DNA of 64,000 nucleotides. Source: Nonomuraea sp. SYSU D8015 (GTDB lineage Bacteria > Actinomycetota > Actinomycetes > Streptosporangiales > Streptosporangiaceae). The stretch covers positions 124,001 through 188,000 of the forward strand of contig NZ_VJYI01000002.1 of assembly GCF_008065375.1 (NCBI RefSeq). Reading direction: 5' to 3'. Of the stretch, positions 7,085 to 15,173 are shown piece by piece. The notes under the pieces are model-generated. The model did no database searches, was not told the DNA's origin, and saw only the letters and a program-made list of their open reading frames with translations. The number at the start of each line of letters is the position of its first letter. The first letter of the stretch is position 1. The position numbers were made by a program, and so were the translations under genes.

Positions 7085-8503
7085 ATGTTCAAGCGGCTGC
7101 CTGGCGATGAGGCGCGCAGCCTCGTCTCCACCACGCCCGACACGGCCGTCGTCTTCCGCCCGGCCGTGCTCAAGACTCCTGCCGTCGTCACTCTGCTCAT
7201 CTACGGCTGGCGCTTCCTCGCCGGCCTCGTCCGTACGATCTGGCGGCATCCTGTCGCCGTCGCCGTACCGGCCGCCCTCGGCGTCAGCTGGGCTTGGTAC
7301 GGCTGGCCCCTCGCGGCCTGCATCCTCGGCATCGTCGTCCTGGCCCTGGTCTCCTGGGCCTTCACTGATCGTGACTCCTTCGCCCGTCTCGTCGGCTGGC
7401 GGCTGCTGGCCTGGTGGCGGCTCGTGTTGGTCTACCGACGCCACTGGCAAGCCGTCATGGATGTCTCCGGCCTCGCCAAGCGTGTGCATGGGCACGACTA
7501 CCTACCCGGCCTCGTTCGTGTCCAGTGCGACGGCTGGGCCGATCGCGTCACCGTCCGCATGCTCAAGGGTCAAGCGGTCAAGGATTGGGCCGACCGTATC
7601 GACAATCTCGCCCAGGGCTTCGGCGCTGCATCCTGTCGCCTCGCTCTTGTCAAGGGCGGTCGCCTGCTGCTGACCTTCCCGCGAAGCGACCCGCTCGCCG
7701 AGCCCATACCAGCACTTCCTATCCCAGAAGAGCCGACCGTGGGACCGGTCGAGATCGGTAAGCAGGAGGACGGGCAACCACTGCGGCTCAAGGTGCACGG
7801 CACGCACGTCCTGATCGCGGGTGCGACTGGGGCCGGGAAAGGCTCGTTCCTCTGGGACACGATCCGCGGCTTGCTCCCGGCCATGCGAGCGGGCCTCGTG
7901 GAGGTTTGGGCGCTCGATCCCAAGCTGATGGAGCTGTCCTTCGGACGGGAGCTGTTCCAAGGCCGGTACGCTGCCGACCCTGCCGACTGCGCCGATCTGC
8001 TTGATGAGGCCGTCAGCGTCATGCAGAAGCGTGCGGCGCGCTTCGCCGGTCTCCAGCGCTCGCATGTCCCGACGATCGAGGATCCGTTCGTCCTGGTGCT
8101 CGTCGACGAGGTCGCGTTCCTGACCGCCTACCAACCCGACAAGCAGCTCCGCCAGCGCATCTCCGCAGCGCTGGCCACGCTCGCCACGCAGGGCCGCTCA
8201 GTCGGTGTCGGCGTCATGGCGGCACTCCAGGACCCACGCAAAGAGGTCATGAACATCCGCAACCTGTTCCCCGACAAGATCGCGCTCAGGCTGGACGAGT
8301 CGGAGCAGGTGGACATGGTCCTCGGCGACGGTGCACGGGATCGAGGCGCCCTCGCCGATCACATCTCACCCGTCCCGGAGCAGGGCGCAGGCGTCGCCTA
8401 CATGCGTCTGGAAAGCTCACCCGAGCCCATCCGCGTCCGGGCCGCTTACGTCTCCGATGCCGACATCCGCGCCATGGTCGCGCAGTTCGGGGAGGCCGCG
8501 TGA
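7085..8503 (+). CDS. traSA: FtsK/SpoIIIE-type conjugative DNA translocase (TraSA/TraB-like)
   Basis: 472 residues. Two or three N-terminal membrane segments (about residues 30-50 and 58-95) anchor the protein; the motor domain has Walker A GATGAGKGS (246-254) and Walker B LVLVDE (337-342). Proteins of this family pump double-stranded DNA between mycelial cells in Streptomyces plasmids and AICEs and are sufficient for transfer. The SD GAGAGGG (about 7070) precedes ATG 7085. The stop overlaps the next start as GTGA. The recognition sequence (clt-like repeats) that the C-terminal domain would bind is not evident in the window. Confidence 0.9.
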   Translation: MFKRLPGDEARSLVSTTPDTAVVFRPAVLKTPAVVTLLIYGWRFLAGLVRTIWRHPVAVAVPAALGVSWAWYGWPLAACILGIVVLALVSWAFTDRDSFARLVGWRLLAWWRLVLVYRRHWQAVMDVSGLAKRVHGHDYLPGLVRVQCDGWADRVTVRMLKGQAVKDWADRIDNLAQGFGAASCRLALVKGGRLLLTFPRSDPLAEPIPALPIPEEPTVGPVEIGKQEDGQPLRLKVHGTHVLIAGATGAGKGSFLWDTIRGLLPAMRAGLVEVWALDPKLMELSFGRELFQGRYAADPADCADLLDEAVSVMQKRAARFAGLQRSHVPTIEDPFVLVLVDEVAFLTAYQPDKQLRQRISAALATLATQGRSVGVGVMAALQDPRKEVMNIRNLFPDKIALRLDESEQVDMVLGDGARDRGALADHISPVPEQGAGVAYMRLESSPEPIRVRAAYVSDADIRAMVAQFGEAA

Positions 8504-8658
8504 CGACACTCGCCCACTTCCTCGACGGCCTTCGCTGCGCTACCTGCCACAACCTGAACGTTCTTTGGCTCGACCCGGTCCGCGCCCAGGTCGAGTGCTG
8601 CGAGTGCGGCCAAACCGCGCTCACCGTCACTGACACCGACGAAGGGAGGACCGCATGA
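8500..8658 (+). CDS. 52-residue zinc-ribbon protein
   Basis: A short gene from GTG 8500 to TGA 8658, overlapping the translocase stop (GTGA) and the replication initiator start (ATGA) by four bases each. The protein (52 residues) has two CxxC pairs, CATC and CCEC followed by GQTAL, forming a compact zinc ribbon. The SD for the next gene (GAAGGGAGGA) is embedded in its last codons. Coupling on both sides and the paired cysteines argue that it is real. Its role is unknown; a DNA- or protein-binding accessory to replication or transfer is possible. Confidence 0.7.
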   Translation: MTTLAHFLDGLRCATCHNLNVLWLDPVRAQVECCECGQTALTVTDTDEGRTA

Positions 8659-10268
8659 CCCATGCCCACGATCGCGCTCTCCCCCGGGCCATCCGCCAAG
8701 CCATGCCCATGGCCCGCGACGTACTGGAAGAGGTCGCCAAGCTCCACGGCGTCTGCATTCGGCCCGTCCCGCTCAAGCGGCTCGACACCCACACCGGCAA
8801 GTGGGAGATCATCGACGTACCGTGCGGGGCAACCCTCGACAGCAAGTGCCCGCCGTGCGCCAAGCGGAACAAGCAACTGCGCAAGGCCCAGTGCCGCGAG
8901 GGCTGGCACCTCGACGCCGAACCCGCCATCACACCCAACGAGGCCAACGAGGAACAGCGCTGGCTCGTCGAGTTCCGCGCCGACTACCAAGCCCAGCGCG
9001 ACGCCGCTGAAAAGGCTGGCGACGACACAGCCGAGCTGGATGCGATCATCACCGGCCTGGATGAGGAGATCAACGCCGCAGGCATGCGCGGCAACGTTCT
9101 CGGTCGTAACACCGCCAAGCGCTCCCGCTCCACCAGGCGGCGGCAGGACGCGCCGGACCTGCCCAAGCGCAAGATGACCAACACCACCCTTGGACGCACC
9201 TTCCAAGGCGCAGAGGGCAAGATCTACCGGCCGTCCCTGTTCGTCACGCTCACCTTGCCCTCGTACGGCAAGGTTCGCGACGGCGTACCGGTCGATCCGG
9301 ACAGCTACGACTACCGGCGCGCCGCTCGGGACGCGCTGCACTTCTCCAAGCTGGTTGATCGCTTCGTGCAGAACCTGCGCCGCGTCGCGGGCTATGACGT
9401 GCAGTACTTCGCGTCTGTGGAGCCTCAGAAGCGGCTCGCCCCGCACCTGCACATGGCCATCCGCGGCACTCTGCCCCGCGCCGAGATCAAGCAGATAGCC
9501 GCCGCTACCTATCACCAGGTCTGGTGGCCGCAGGCCGACGAAGTCGTCTTCGACGGCGATCACATGCCTGTCTGGCAGGACGGCACCGGCTACCTGGACC
9601 CGGCCACCGGCGAAGTCCTGCCCACCTGGGACCAAGCCCTCGACGCTCTCGACGAGGACGCCGAACCCCTCCACGTCATCCGCTTCGGCGACCAAGTCGA
9701 TGTCCAAGGCGTGCTCGCCGGAACCCCGGACGCCGACCAGTGCATCCGCTACCTGTCCAAGTACCTCACCAAGTCCATCGGCGATGCCCTCAGCGGCGGC
9801 CAGGCCAAGCAAGAGCACGCCGCCCGCATGCTGGACGCTCTCCGCTACGAGCCATGCTCACCCACTTGCCCGAACTGGCTGCGCTACGGCGTCCAGCCCA
9901 AGGGCGCCAAACCCGGCATGGTCCCCGGCCGCTGCCGTGGCAAAGCCCACAAGCCCGACCACCTCGGCTACGCCGGACGCCGCATCCTCGTCTCTCGCAA
10001 GTGGAGCAACAAGACCCTCGCCGAGCACAAGCAGGACCGCCGTACCTGGGTCCTGGAAGCCCTCGGCCAGGCCGACGAGCCCACCGACCCACACCGCTAC
10101 GTCTGGCGACCCGTACCGGCCGGAGACGCCAACGTGCCACCTCTCGCCGTCCGGCTCCTCCGCTCCGTCCACGAACGCCAACGCTGGCGAGCCCACCTCC
10201 GCGAACTGGAGGCCAGAGCAACCGGACAAGATCTTTCGGCAACCGAGGATATGGGGAGGGCCGCATGA
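8655..10268 (+). CDS. repSA: Rolling-circle replication initiator (RepSA-like, HUH endonuclease)
   Basis: 537 residues. The three HUH motifs are in order: FVTLTLP (196-202), HLHMA with the metal-binding histidines 264 and 266, and YLSKY with candidate catalytic tyrosines 366 and 370. The N-terminal part has Cys pairs (CPPC near 65-68) and a long charged helix; a second Cys cluster (CSPTCPNW) lies towards the C-terminus. In AICEs this protein nicks the double-strand origin of the excised circle. It overlaps the zinc-ribbon gene before it and the excisionase after it by four bases. The origin itself is often inside or near rep but I could not identify it. Confidence 0.9.
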   Translation: MTHAHDRALPRAIRQAMPMARDVLEEVAKLHGVCIRPVPLKRLDTHTGKWEIIDVPCGATLDSKCPPCAKRNKQLRKAQCREGWHLDAEPAITPNEANEEQRWLVEFRADYQAQRDAAEKAGDDTAELDAIITGLDEEINAAGMRGNVLGRNTAKRSRSTRRRQDAPDLPKRKMTNTTLGRTFQGAEGKIYRPSLFVTLTLPSYGKVRDGVPVDPDSYDYRRAARDALHFSKLVDRFVQNLRRVAGYDVQYFASVEPQKRLAPHLHMAIRGTLPRAEIKQIAAATYHQVWWPQADEVVFDGDHMPVWQDGTGYLDPATGEVLPTWDQALDALDEDAEPLHVIRFGDQVDVQGVLAGTPDADQCIRYLSKYLTKSIGDALSGGQAKQEHAARMLDALRYEPCSPTCPNWLRYGVQPKGAKPGMVPGRCRGKAHKPDHLGYAGRRILVSRKWSNKTLAEHKQDRRTWVLEALGQADEPTDPHRYVWRPVPAGDANVPPLAVRLLRSVHERQRWRAHLRELEARATGQDLSATEDMGRAA

Positions 10269-10456
10269 CGAAGCACGACGAGCTGCTGACCGTCCGCCAG
10301 GTCCTCGACGAACTCGGCGGCGTATCCCGTCGCACCTTCTACCGCTGGCGCGAGATCGGCAAGGCACCCGAGGGCATCCGCCTGCCCAACGGCGAACTGC
10401 GCATCTACCGCAGCGATCTCAACGCCTGGCTCGAATCCCTACGGAGCGCCGCATGA
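10265..10456 (+). CDS. xis: Excisionase-like HTH protein (MerR/Xis fold)
   Basis: 63 residues: LTVRQVLDELGGVSRRTFYR, then WREIGKAPEGIRLPNGELRIYRSDLNAWLE. This is the helix-turn-helix_17/MerR-like wing layout of AICE excisionases. It overlaps rep and int by four bases each, so rep, xis and int are translated together, as in pSAM2. Xis proteins bend attachment-site DNA and bias the integrase towards excision. Confidence 0.88.
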   Translation: MTKHDELLTVRQVLDELGGVSRRTFYRWREIGKAPEGIRLPNGELRIYRSDLNAWLESLRSAA

Positions 10457-11817
10457 CGACCTCATACGACGTGAAGTTCTTCGAGATCAGCCGCAACAAG
10501 TCCAGCAAGACGCCTTCGTACGTCGTTCGCTGGTCGGTCGCCCGCAAGCGCTCCTCCAAGACCTACCGAACCAAGGCCCTGGCCGAGAGCTTCCTGTCCG
10601 ACCTACGGCAGGCGGCCAAGCGCGGTGAAGCGTTCGACATCGAGTCCGGGCTGCCCACGTCCATGATCAAGGCCAAGGACGCCCAGAGCGTTCTGGAGTT
10701 CGCCCAGGCGTTCATAGAGATGAAGTGGCCACACGCGGCGGCCAAGAGCCGAGACAGCATGTCCGACGCTCTCGCAACGGTCCTGCCCGCACTGACCAAG
10801 GACCGCGCAGGCCGCCCGGACGCTCGCGCCCTTCGCACGGTCCTTCGTAAGTGCCTCCTCCTGCCCGAGGACAAGCGACCGGACGTACCGCAACAGCACG
10901 CCGCTGCAGTGGCCTGGCTGAAAGCCGCCTCCCTGGACCTGGCGAGCCTGGAGGAGGCCAAGACGGTACGGCTCGCCCTCCACGCCCTGACGCTTTGCCT
11001 CGACGGCAAGGCGGCGGCCTCAACCACGATCGCCCGCAAACGTGCCGTCTTCCACGCCCTCCTGGAGTACGCGGTGGAGCTGGAGGAACTTTCGGCAAAT
11101 CCGCTGCACAAGATCAAGTGGAAGCCGCCCAAGACCACCGAAACTGTAGACCCCCGAGTCGTGGTGAATCCTCGCCAGGCACAAGAACTGCTGACCGCAG
11201 TGACCTACGTAGGACGTCGAGGCCGTGGCCGGCGGCTGATGGCTCTCTTCGCCTGCATGTACTACGCCGCCCTGCGCCCGGCCGAAGCGGTCGGCCTTCG
11301 ACTCCAGGACTGCCACCTACCTGTGTCGGGCTGGGGCCGGCTGACGATCGACGTATCCCGGCCAGAGGTCAACACCCAGTGGACGGACAGCGGCGACGCT
11401 CACGAAGAACGTGGCCTCAAGCACAGGGGCAGGCAAGACGTCCGTCCGGTGCCCATCCCGCCAGAGCTGGTCAAGATCCTCCGCGAGCACATCGCCGAGT
11501 ACGGCACCGCCAAGGACGGACGTATCTTCCACAGCGAACGCGGCGGCGTCGTGGCCTCAACGGCCTACACCGAGGTCTGGCAGGATGCCCGGCTCCTGGC
11601 CTTCACGCCCGCCCAGGTTGCCTCTCCGCTCGCCAAGCGCCCATACGACCTCCGGCACGCGGCCGTCTCCCTGTGGCTGAACGCGGGCGTCTCAGCCCCA
11701 GACGTGGCCGAACGAGCCGGACACAGCGTCGATGTCCTGCTCCGCGTCTACGCCAAGTGCATCGACGGCCAGCAGGAGATCGCCAACAAGCGAATCGGCG
11801 ACGCGCTCGCCGCATGA
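10453..11817 (+). CDS. int: Tyrosine integrase
   Basis: 454 residues. An N-terminal arm-binding region and SAM-like core-binding domain lead to the catalytic domain with Arg275 (AALRPAEAVGL), Arg401-His402 (RPYDLRHAAVSLW), His424 (RAGHS) and nucleophile Tyr433 (RVYAKC). The gene is last in the rep-xis-int group and ends about 220 bases from the tRNA-Tyr 3' end, the expected attachment site. A terminator hairpin follows. Confidence 0.93.
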   Translation: MTTSYDVKFFEISRNKSSKTPSYVVRWSVARKRSSKTYRTKALAESFLSDLRQAAKRGEAFDIESGLPTSMIKAKDAQSVLEFAQAFIEMKWPHAAAKSRDSMSDALATVLPALTKDRAGRPDARALRTVLRKCLLLPEDKRPDVPQQHAAAVAWLKAASLDLASLEEAKTVRLALHALTLCLDGKAAASTTIARKRAVFHALLEYAVELEELSANPLHKIKWKPPKTTETVDPRVVVNPRQAQELLTAVTYVGRRGRGRRLMALFACMYYAALRPAEAVGLRLQDCHLPVSGWGRLTIDVSRPEVNTQWTDSGDAHEERGLKHRGRQDVRPVPIPPELVKILREHIAEYGTAKDGRIFHSERGGVVASTAYTEVWQDARLLAFTPAQVASPLAKRPYDLRHAAVSLWLNAGVSAPDVAERAGHSVDVLLRVYAKCIDGQQEIANKRIGDALAA

Positions 11818-11839
11818 CCACGTGCCCGACCGCACCCAG

Positions 11840-11871
11840 AGCCCCGGCCCACCACCGGGGCTATTCCTCTT
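11840..11871 (+). terminator. Intrinsic terminator of rep-xis-int
   Basis: Perfect eight-base stem AGCCCCGG/CCGGGGCT (11840-11847 and 11855-11862) with a seven-base loop, followed by ATTCCTCTT. Confidence 0.7.
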
Positions 11872-12000
11872 GGCCGCGCATTGGCCGAATCCGGCGTCCG
11901 ATCTGCGAAAACGTCGCCAAGATCATTGCACGTATATTGGTGGACCAGCGACAACAGCCCGCTCGCGGCGGCATCCGGCTGCACACCCCCGAAATGCAGA

Positions 12001-12020
12001 AGAGGCCCCGTAGGGCCTCT
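12001..12020 (-). terminator. Hairpin after tRNA-Tyr
   Basis: Perfect stem AGAGGCCC/GGGCCTCT with loop CGTA, 17 bases beyond the encoded CCA of the tRNA on its transcribed strand. In the integrated state this terminator is element DNA. Confidence 0.6.
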
Positions 12021-12036
12021 GAGCTGCGCTTACTGC

Positions 12037-12100
12037 TGGTGGCAGGTGCAAGGTTCGAACTTGCGTAGGCTGAGCCGACGGTTTTACAGACCGCTCCCTT
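12037..12100. other. Probable attachment site (att) overlapping tRNA-Tyr 3' half
   Basis: Tyrosine integrases of SLP1/pSAM2 type recombine in the 3' half of a tRNA, keeping it functional. Position and orientation of int and tRNA-Tyr imply the crossover lies here. No second copy is in the window, so the core length is not determined. Confidence 0.6.
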
Positions 12101-12121
12101 TGGCCACTCGGGCAACCTGCC
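12037..12121 (-). tRNA. tRNA-Tyr (anticodon GTA), CCA encoded
   Basis: Reading the minus strand from 12121: acceptor GGCAGGT pairs with ACCTGCC (12041-12047 on the plus strand), discriminator A and an encoded CCA at 12037-12039. The anticodon GTA is at 12085-12087 in the loop CTGTAAAA; the T-arm contains GTTCGAA, and a long variable arm (class II) marks tRNA-Tyr. The gene body adjoins chromosomal yajQ and its 3' end faces the integrase, so the 3' part was probably supplied by the element on integration. Confidence 0.96.
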
Positions 12122-12434
12122 TTGTCTTCCGCTCTCGCGGCGACACACAGAAGAATAGCGGACTCTGGAGGTGCGCGTGACACCGGTTTGTCCCGTGCCG
12201 GATTCGGCGGCGGGCTTCGCGTAACCCGGTGGCGGCCCCTGGCGGGCGGCTGGTTCGTTGCTGCGCGCGGGGCGGGGCAAAGTGTGATCATCGGTGTACA
12301 CGGGCGGTGTCCTGCGCGGTGCGCCGATGCTGGCTAGGCTCGTTCGCTGGGTCCGCGTGTTCGCTGGGTCCGCGTTCGCGTACGCCGGGAAACTGGGATC
12401 CGCGTAATGCTTCGCAGCTGAGAGGGTGGGTGTT
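12122..12434. other. Intergenic region between tRNA-Tyr and yajQ
   Basis: Holds the promoter of the tRNA (minus strand) and of yajQ (plus strand). A 17-base tandem duplication TTCGCTGGGTCCGCGTG occurs at 12343-12359 and 12360-12376 (last base differs). No protein-coding character seen. Confidence 0.6.
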
Positions 12435-12926
12435 TTGGCTGATTCGTCTTTTGACATCGTCAGCAAGATCGACCGTCAGGAGGTCGACAACGCGCTGAAC
12501 CAGACGGTCAAGGAGATCGGGCACCGGTTCGACTTCAAGGGCACCGGGGCGAGCATCAGCTGGTCCGGGCAGAACAACATCGAGATCAAGGCGAACAGTG
12601 AGGAGCGGGCCACAGCCGCGCTCGACGTGTTCAAGGAGAAGGTCATCAAGCGAGGGCTCTCGCTGAAGATCCTCGATGCGGGCGAGCCCAAGTTGTCGGG
12701 CAAGGAATACCGCATGCTGGTCAGCCTCAAGGAGGGGATCGATCAGGAGCATGCCAAGAAGATCTCCAAGATGATCCGCGATGAAGGGCCCAAGGGGGTC
12801 AAGGCGCAGATCCAGGGTGAGGAGCTTCGGGTCAGTTCGAAGAAGAAGGATGACCTACAGGAGGTCATCTCGCTGCTCAAGGGCAAGGATCTGGATATCG
12901 CGCTGCAGTTCGTCAACTACCGTTGA
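12435..12926 (+). CDS. YajQ-family nucleotide/c-di-GMP-binding protein
   Basis: 163 residues: [31 protein letters not shown]-type strands and C-terminal [16 protein letters not shown]. This is the DUF520/YajQ double ferredoxin-like fold, a cytosolic protein; the Xanthomonas homologue binds cyclic di-GMP, others bind nucleotides, and the actinomycete role is not established. I chose TTG 12435 because AGAGGG lies eight bases upstream and relatives begin [14 protein letters not shown] 12426 is the alternative but the SD would be too close. It is the first chromosomal gene right of the element, as I recall for the S. coelicolor SLP1 locus. Confidence 0.9.
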   Translation: MADSSFDIVSKIDRQEVDNALNQTVKEIGHRFDFKGTGASISWSGQNNIEIKANSEERATAALDVFKEKVIKRGLSLKILDAGEPKLSGKEYRMLVSLKEGIDQEHAKKISKMIRDEGPKGVKAQIQGEELRVSSKKKDDLQEVISLLKGKDLDIALQFVNYR

Positions 12927-12976
12927 TTTGCGGTCTGCTGGCTGGCCTGTGGTGCGCTTCTCCCGAGCGGCACGCG

Positions 12977-13021
12977 GTCGTGGGGGTCGCGGGAGTCGTG
13001 AGAGTCGTGGGAGTCGCGGAG
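12977..13021 (+). repeat. Five 9-base tandem repeats (GTCGYGRGA)
   Basis: Imperfect copies start at 12977, 12986, 12995, 13004 and 13013 in the spacer between yajQ and the NUDIX gene. Purine-rich on one strand; possibly a slippage product. The rest of this roughly 300-base spacer is G-rich with no gene seen. Confidence 0.6.
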
Positions 13022-13223
13022 GGGCGGGCTGGCAACGGGCGGCAGTTCTGCGGTCCGGCAGTCGGCTGGGTGGCGGATGCCAGGCGGTGGGTGCCGACTG
13101 GTGGTGGGTGGCGGGTTCGGGTGCATGGCCGGGCGCGGGTTGGGGCGCGGGCGGCCGGCCATGTGCCTTCTTGTCATGTGCTGGCCGCAATCTCCTCGCG
13201 CTGTCACCGTAAGCTCGGTTGTT

Positions 13224-13700
13224 GTGACGATGATCCCCCTGCGCCGTTTTACGGCGCGTGCGCTCCCCATCGACAGCCAGGACCGGGTTCTCCTGCTGCG
13301 CGGCTTTGATCCTGAATCGCTCGAGCGGACGCCGTTCTGGTTCACCGTCGGCGGGGCCATGGAGGACGGCGAGACGCCGGCTGAGGCGGCGGCGCGGGAG
13401 TTGTATGAGGAGGCCGGGATTCGGGTGGGGGCCGAGGAGTTCAGCGAGCCGTACGCGACCGGCACCATCGAGTTCACGTGGGGCGGGTACGCCTTCACGC
13501 AGGACGAGGTCTTTCTCGCGGTGCGGGTGGGCGACGCGGTCGTGTCGTTCGAGCACATGGAGCAGATCGAGAAGGATACGACGACCGCCTACCGGTGGTG
13601 GAGCGTGGAGGAGCTGGAGGGTACTGAGGAGATCATCTATCCCCGGGATCTCGCGACCATTCTCCGGAAGGTCACTGAGGGCGGCGGAGGACTCGCGTAG
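13224..13700 (+). CDS. NUDIX hydrolase
   Basis: 158 residues from GTG 13224 (ATG 13230 is equally possible). The Nudix box GGAMEDGETPAEAAARELYE followed by EAG fits Gx5Ex7REUxEExGU and would bind the magnesium needed to hydrolyse a nucleoside diphosphate linkage. The substrate is not predictable; the Trp-rich C-terminus (YRWWSVEELEGTEEIIYPRDL) is typical of actinomycete Nudix proteins. The 3' end overlaps the convergent membrane protein gene by 29 bases. Confidence 0.88.
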   Translation: MTMIPLRRFTARALPIDSQDRVLLLRGFDPESLERTPFWFTVGGAMEDGETPAEAAARELYEEAGIRVGAEEFSEPYATGTIEFTWGGYAFTQDEVFLAVRVGDAVVSFEHMEQIEKDTTTAYRWWSVEELEGTEEIIYPRDLATILRKVTEGGGGLA

Positions 13701-15165
13701 CGCCGGCGATCAGGGCCGTCGCGAGGATCCAGCCTGAGACGATCAGCGCGTACGCCAGCCACTGCGTCCACCCGCCGGGGTCGAAGAGCTCTCGTTGGCC
13801 GAATGCGGGGATGGGGAGGAGCAGGTCAAAGGTGTAGCCGAAGGAGTTGAAGTCGGGGCTTTCGGTGGGTTTGAGGGCTCTGGGTGGGTTGACGGCGAAG
13901 ACGACGGTTCCGATCGCCAGGAGCAGGGTGAACCACACGCCTGCCAGCCATGGGCGATAGCCGTAGCCAACCACGGCGTCGAGGAGCCGGCCCCACATCC
14001 GGCCGGCGAGGCCCTGGGTCCGGCGCCTGGCGCGGAGCTTGGCCAGTTGGGTGCGGCGGGCGAGCACGTCGTTGCCGTCACTGAGGTACCAGGCGGCCAA
14101 CTGCTCGTACGGCTGCGGGCGGAAGCCCTCCGGGTCCCGGGTGACCCAGTCGATCCTTTGCGTGACGCCGCGACCGCGCAGGCGGTCGTAGGTCAGGCCG
14201 TTGAGGCGGAGCTTCTCGGGCCACGTGTCGGGGTCGTCCTGCAGCGTGCCGATCTTGGAGTGCGCGAGGGTGACGACGCCGTCGATCTGCTCGGCGGGTT
14301 TGAGGAGGAGCTCGCGGGCCTCCATGTGGGTCAGGTGGAGGGCGTAGCGGGTGTCGGGGCTGCGTACGGTGCCGCGTAACTCGAACGTCCCGTTGATCCG
14401 TGCGCCGCGGAGGCGTATGCAGCCGTCCGCGCGGAATCCGTCGCCGCAGCGCAAGATGTCCTCGACGACCACATTGTCGGCGGTGAGCGCCTCCTTGCCC
14501 GGATTGCGGAGGGTCGCGTCGTCCAGGAGGAGGCCACCGTTCAGCCGCGCGCCGACCAGGGCGACGCCGCCTGTGAGCTCGGCCATGTTCAGGTGCATGC
14601 CGGAGTCGACGACGACGGTGTTCGCGTACAGAGCCCATTCGCCGTCGTCGCCCACGATCTTGGTGCCGCTGAGCCACAGACCGCTCTCGAACTGGGCTCG
14701 GCCGACGCGTACGGTGCCGGTGATGTTGGAGCCGGACAGGCTGAGGTGGCCGGCCACCCGCATCCCGCCGCCGCTGAAGCCCGGAAAGGTGCAGTCGGTC
14801 AGGCGGATGGTGCGGGTGGTGGAACCGGTGAGGTGGATGGGTTCGTCCAGATGGCAGCCGGTCAACACAAGTTCGTGCTCGATGGCGCCGCCGAGGATCG
14901 CGAGCTGGCCGGTGATCCGGGCGCCGCGCACGCGGACCGCGGGGGCCGAGCCGGCGCCCGCGTCGCGCGCGCCGAGCAGCAGGGAGACGATCACCTTGGC
15001 CCGGATCGTACGCTCGGGGCCCCAGGTGTCGCCGTCCTTGGGGGCGTTCTCTCCAGCCGGGACGCCGATGACGCGCGTGAACGGGCCCAAATCGACGAAA
15101 TCACCTGTGGGGAACGCGTTCCAGAGCTTGCGCTCGGCCTCCGTCAAGCGGGGGGATCGGCCCAT
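13672..15165 (-). CDS. Beta-helix-like membrane protein ('membrane-associated oxidoreductase' family)
   Basis: About 497 residues from ATG 15165; TTG 15177, overlapping the htpX stop, is an alternative. Residues 75-300 repeat short strands of pentapeptide/beta-helix style (VRGARITGQLAI, LVLTGCHLDEPIHLTG, LRGARINGTFELRG), and the last 120 residues hold two or three membrane helices (WLAGVWFTLLLAIGTVVFA and LAYALIVSGWILATALIAG). Actinomycete homologues are often labelled membrane-associated oxidoreductase, but I see no redox motif or cofactor site, so that label is unsupported here. It follows htpX closely and may be co-transcribed. Confidence 0.72.
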   Translation of the reverse strand: MGRSPRLTEAERKLWNAFPTGDFVDLGPFTRVIGVPAGENAPKDGDTWGPERTIRAKVIVSLLLGARDAGAGSAPAVRVRGARITGQLAILGGAIEHELVLTGCHLDEPIHLTGSTTRTIRLTDCTFPGFSGGGMRVAGHLSLSGSNITGTVRVGRAQFESGLWLSGTKIVGDDGEWALYANTVVVDSGMHLNMAELTGGVALVGARLNGGLLLDDATLRNPGKEALTADNVVVEDILRCGDGFRADGCIRLRGARINGTFELRGTVRSPDTRYALHLTHMEARELLLKPAEQIDGVVTLAHSKIGTLQDDPDTWPEKLRLNGLTYDRLRGRGVTQRIDWVTRDPEGFRPQPYEQLAAWYLSDGNDVLARRTQLAKLRARRRTQGLAGRMWGRLLDAVVGYGYRPWLAGVWFTLLLAIGTVVFAVNPPRALKPTESPDFNSFGYTFDLLLPIPAFGQRELFDPGGWTQWLAYALIVSGWILATALIAGATRVLRRPQ

Positions 15166-15173
15166 GCGATCGC

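Larger units (their letters stand above)
1..12100. mobile_element. Integrated actinomycete conjugative element (AICE), left end outside the window
   Basis: The block holds the standard AICE set on the plus strand: KorSA-like repressor, Pra-like activator, FtsK/SpoIIIE transfer ATPase, HUH replication initiator, small HTH excisionase and tyrosine integrase, with the integrase ending about 220 bases from the 3' end of a tRNA-Tyr gene. SLP1 of Streptomyces coelicolor is known to use tRNA-Tyr, so the site and gene set agree. I see no second copy of the tRNA 3' end between 1 and 12000, so the left attachment site is probably beyond position 1 and the methylase/ATPase pair is probably cargo. The right boundary is placed inside the tRNA gene; the exact crossover base cannot be fixed here. 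Confidence 0.8.

Noticed and set aside
1..12000. Left attachment site of the element
   Set aside because: I looked for a copy of the tRNA-Tyr 3' end (TTCGAAC with ACCTGCC) and saw none, so the left end is outside the window.
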